Part shown: piece after piece, positions 61,771-64,000 of the stretch
Layout: each line of letters starts with the position of its first letter
How positions within the stretch are numbered: the first letter of the stretch is position 1
Origin: Prorocentrum cordatum
Lineage: Eukaryota; Sar; Dinophyceae; Prorocentrales; Prorocentraceae
Assembly (NCBI GenBank): GCA_963575745.1
Contig: CAUYUJ010022092.1
Location: 64,729-128,728 of the forward strand
Length of the DNA stretch: 64,000 nucleotides
Direction of reading: 5' to 3'
Made by a program: the position numbers and the translations under genes
The notes under the pieces: model-generated
Told to the model about the DNA's origin: nothing
Databases searched by the model: none
Seen by the model: only the letters and a program-made list of their open reading frames with translations

Positions 61771-63093
61771 ATGCGAATGCATGGGCGCCCGAGTCCCGGC
61801 AGGTCTGAGAACAAGGAGCTCTTCAGGCGCCTGCGCGAGTTGGGCGTGGAGATATATCAGCAGCCAGCAGGGTTCGAGGACTCAGTGATAACAGTGTGGA
61901 AAATTCAGCACCAAGCAAAGGCTGCCGCTTGCAGCATCGGCCTCAGAGACATGTTCGCGGGCGCTCTCTCAGAGTCGGCTATCAACGCGTCAGCGGCTTT
62001 CGGTCAGCTACCTGTTTTCATCAGAGGTAAGATGACGGCGGCGGTGCAGGCGACAGACACGGACGTGGCTTTCAGGCTCAAAGCCAAGGTGAGGAGGAGG
62101 CAGATGGAGTTGAGGAAGGAGTTGCAACGACTTGCTGAGGTGGAGAGCACCAGGGCAGTGTTCAAGTGCGGCAACTACGAGGTCCTCAGGACCGTAGCGT
62201 CAGCCATCGAGGACCTCCGATCAGACTTTGAGCAGGACGATACGCTCAGGAAGTCTTGCGTTCGGAATATGTGGACAGTTCTTCGGCCAAAGCCCTCCTC
62301 AGGCGGATTCGTGAAAGCCAGCGATGAGAAATGGTTTCAGGACGCCGCGCTGCAGCTTGGGACGCATCGTCTGCGATCCAGCTGGGTCCAGAAGAGGTTT
62401 GACAATCTCGATGCTCAGGGACTTCCAATGCCCGCCCAGCCGCTCAGTCAGCAGGACATATCGCAGCAGGGCGAGGCCAGCACTCACGGGGAGCCAGGAG
62501 ACCTCAGTATCCTCGAGACTTGGAACGTCATGGTAGAATCAGGAGAGATGACCAAGGGGGCGCTGCAAGACCTTACCCGTCAGCCGTGGCTCAGCATGGA
62601 AATCAACGACGTGGACGGCTTCGAAGACGCGGAGGAGGCCCGCGAGCTTCTCAGGACACCTGCGCAGAGGAGGGCGGCGTTAGGGATCGATAAGTTCCTG
62701 ACGTCTCAGAAGCCCCAGCCGTGGAGGCGGAAGGCCTTGCAGGCGGGGCGGAAGGCCAAAGGTGAGGCCAGGAAAGCGTCGAGGAAAGCCACCCTCGGGG
62801 TCATCAGGAATTTCGCGTCTCAGGGGTACTCTGCTGCTCAAGCGTTCCCCATGTCAGTTGTGCCTAAATCAGGAAGCAAGGCCGCGCCCAAGAGTAAGAG
62901 GACAGCAGCAGAGATTAAGAAGGCCAGGTTGCAGCAGGCGCTCGCCAGGAAGAGGCAGAAGGACAGGGAGAAGGCGGCTGCTGAGGCTCAGGCCGCTGAG
63001 GACGAGGGGAAGCTCAAGCAGCAGAGCTTACAGGCGGCCTGGCAGGACTGCAGATTCCTACAGAACATCAGTGGCAGATTCCCTCACAACTAG
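61771..63093 (+). CDS. Pogo/Tigger-like DDE transposase, C-terminal half (exon C)
   Basis: 440 codons; the true exon start is probably an acceptor near 61,800 (GGCAG at 61,799-61,803). It reads LFRRLRELGVEIYQQPAGFE, then SIGLRDMFAGALS (D60, the place of the second catalytic Asp) and GKMTAAVQATDTDVAFRLK (D96 or D98, the place of the third, normally G-x-T-x-x-x-Q-P-x-D). The order and spacing match the DDE domain missing from segment B. The C-terminal half has LETWNVMVESGEMTKGAL, a Lys/Arg-rich coiled region and ends LQNISGRFPHN. Such transposases cut and join DNA at terminal inverted repeats; I could not find matching ends here. It could also be a domesticated host gene. Confidence 0.5.
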   Translation: MRMHGRPSPGRSENKELFRRLRELGVEIYQQPAGFEDSVITVWKIQHQAKAAACSIGLRDMFAGALSESAINASAAFGQLPVFIRGKMTAAVQATDTDVAFRLKAKVRRRQMELRKELQRLAEVESTRAVFKCGNYEVLRTVASAIEDLRSDFEQDDTLRKSCVRNMWTVLRPKPSSGGFVKASDEKWFQDAALQLGTHRLRSSWVQKRFDNLDAQGLPMPAQPLSQQDISQQGEASTHGEPGDLSILETWNVMVESGEMTKGALQDLTRQPWLSMEINDVDGFEDAEEARELLRTPAQRRAALGIDKFLTSQKPQPWRRKALQAGRKAKGEARKASRKATLGVIRNFASQGYSAAQAFPMSVVPKSGSKAAPKSKRTAAEIKKARLQQALARKRQKDREKAAAEAQAAEDEGKLKQQSLQAAWQDCRFLQNISGRFPHN

Positions 63094-63099
63094 TCCTAT

Positions 63100-63245
63100 T
63101 GTTCTTCTCCTCCTCCTTGTCCTCCCCCCTCTCCCTCCCTCCTTCCCCCCTTCCTCCGTGCCAGCGCGAGGAGGAGGAGGGGGGGGGCAAGGAGGGGGAA
63201 TAGGGAGGGCGGCGAGGAGGAGGAGGACGAGGAGGAGGACAAAGG
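63100..63245 (+). repeat. Pyrimidine tract then (GGA)n tract
   Basis: TCC/CTC-rich to about 63,160, then GAGGAGG-rich to 63,240. It separates coding segments C and D without a copy of the conserved element. Confidence 0.8.
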
Positions 63246-63261
63246 CAAATGAGGGGACGCC

Positions 63262-63810
63262 TCCGATGATCTGTGGAATCTGCGATGTCATGAGGATCAG
63301 TACCTCAAGAAAGAGTTTAGGGTCGACCGCGAGTTCGTCAGCGGCGAGGCCCTGTTCGGCAGGGTGGGCACGTGCACGTGCGCCCACTACGATGAGCAGG
63401 AGATCAGCATTATGATCAGCAACCTGAGCATACTTCGGCTGCCAATCTCCGCGTGCTCTGAGCTGAATCAGAGCATTCAGAAGCCGAAGCAGATGATGAC
63501 GTTTGAGCACTGCGGTAAGAAGGCCAAGCTTCAGATGCTTGGTCGGCTCGGATTCAGCAGCCCGGAGTCAGCCCCTCCGATAGAGATCACGAAGAACTCA
63601 GCGCTCGTGGAAGGTCAGACAATTCAGTTATGGTCAGTTCTCCTGGAGCACACCTACCCTCAGGCGAGCTTCTTCAGCTGGTCCCCCGACAGCATGTACG
63701 TGTTCTTCAGCCGCCTGGATTCAGCAGACGATGAGGGGATTCAGTTGCAGACGGACGCTTTCAAGAGATCCATCAGCCGATACGATAAGGTTTTGTTTCC
63801 TATCTGGTAG
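63262..63810 (+). CDS. TCAG-rich coding segment D, function unknown
   Basis: The frame ending at TAG 63,808 can be read back to about 63,262: SDDLWNLRCHEDQYLKKEFR, VDREFVSGEALFGRVGTCTC, ISIMISNLSILRLPISACSE, ELNQSIQKPKQMMTF, LEHTYPQASFFSWSPDSMYV, then KRSISRYDKVLFPIW. The first internal ATG-led version would start later (63,393), and 63,364 is GTG, so the true beginning is probably a splice acceptor. It has mixed composition and about one TCAG per 25 bases on the coding strand. I recognise no family. It may be the last exon of the transposase-like gene or a separate gene. Confidence 0.5.
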   Translation, partial: SDDLWNLRCHEDQYLKKEFRVDREFVSGEALFGRVGTCTCAHYDEQEISIMISNLSILRLPISACSELNQSIQKPKQMMTFEHCGKKAKLQMLGRLGFSSPESAPPIEITKNSALVEGQTIQLWSVLLEHTYPQASFFSWSPDSMYVFFSRLDSADDEGIQLQTDAFKRSISRYDKVLFPIW

Positions 63811-63848
63811 CCTTCGGCTCATCCCGCCACCGTGCCTAGGCTTGTTCT

Positions 63849-63849
63849 G

Positions 63850-63938
<89 letters not shown>

Positions 63939-63962
63939 TAGTCGTAGTACTAGTAGTAGTAC

Positions 63963-64000
<38 letters not shown>
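63849..64000 (+). repeat. (GTA)n microsatellite, runs off the window
   Basis: Nearly pure GTA triplets to the last base; same strand as all other GTA arrays in the window. Confidence 0.97.

Overview
The window looks like nuclear DNA of a dinoflagellate. Four things point that way. (1) A copia-type pol of the kind typical of dinoflagellate genomes (YVDDFKLAGP reverse transcriptase, WRHDTSTPHRPQTNG integrase). (2) Two sequences resembling the 22-nt dinoflagellate spliced leader, each just upstream of a TCAG-rich reading frame. (3) Isolated GC-rich exon-like islands, one encoding a pentatricopeptide motif, set among repeats. (4) Very dense interspersed and simple repeats. I found no rRNA, tRNA, CRISPR array or bacterial-style operon. 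All calls come from reading the sequence; no search was run.

Layout. 1-26.9 kb is repeat-dominated and gene-poor. It holds simple repeats, several short interspersed families seen two to four times, a probable N-terminal exon near 9.06 kb, a PPR exon near 24.7 kb, weaker exon candidates, and a decayed copia-like pol (about 16.1-21.9 kb). 26.9-47.9 kb is a (GTA)n microsatellite of about 3 kb split by a 17.9-kb LTR retrotransposon (28,363-46,270) with 196-bp LTRs, a 5-bp GTAGT duplication, a primer-binding-site candidate and a polypurine tract. After gag-pol it carries about 8 kb of extra coding sequence, including an RNA 2'-phosphotransferase (Tpt1/KptA)-like domain, an aspartate/histidine block reminiscent of SGNH hydrolases, a four-cysteine motif and an aromatic-rich small protein. 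Its pol has in-frame stops, a frameshift and a changed protease active site, so this copy looks non-autonomous or dead.

47.9-51.4 kb holds two satellites with a 10-bp period, the second nearly 2.8 kb long. 51.5-64 kb is a different landscape. A conserved element of about 120 bp, beginning GGTGCTAAGATAACGC, recurs five times every 2-3 kb, always followed by purine-rich simple repeats. Between the copies lie TCAG-rich coding segments: a small membrane protein with a readable 82-bp intron, a small Cys/His protein behind a spliced-leader relic, and three large segments. Two of the large segments together carry the three aspartate motifs expected of a pogo/Tigger-like DDE transposase. The tetranucleotide TCAG is strongly enriched in these segments, on the coding strand only and in all three codon phases.

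How the parts fit: the retrotransposon and its relic supply reverse transcriptase and integrase, the MITE-like hairpins are non-autonomous passengers, and the 51-64 kb cluster looks like a multi-exon, possibly retroposed transposase-type gene region whose intervening DNA is loaded with one recurring element.
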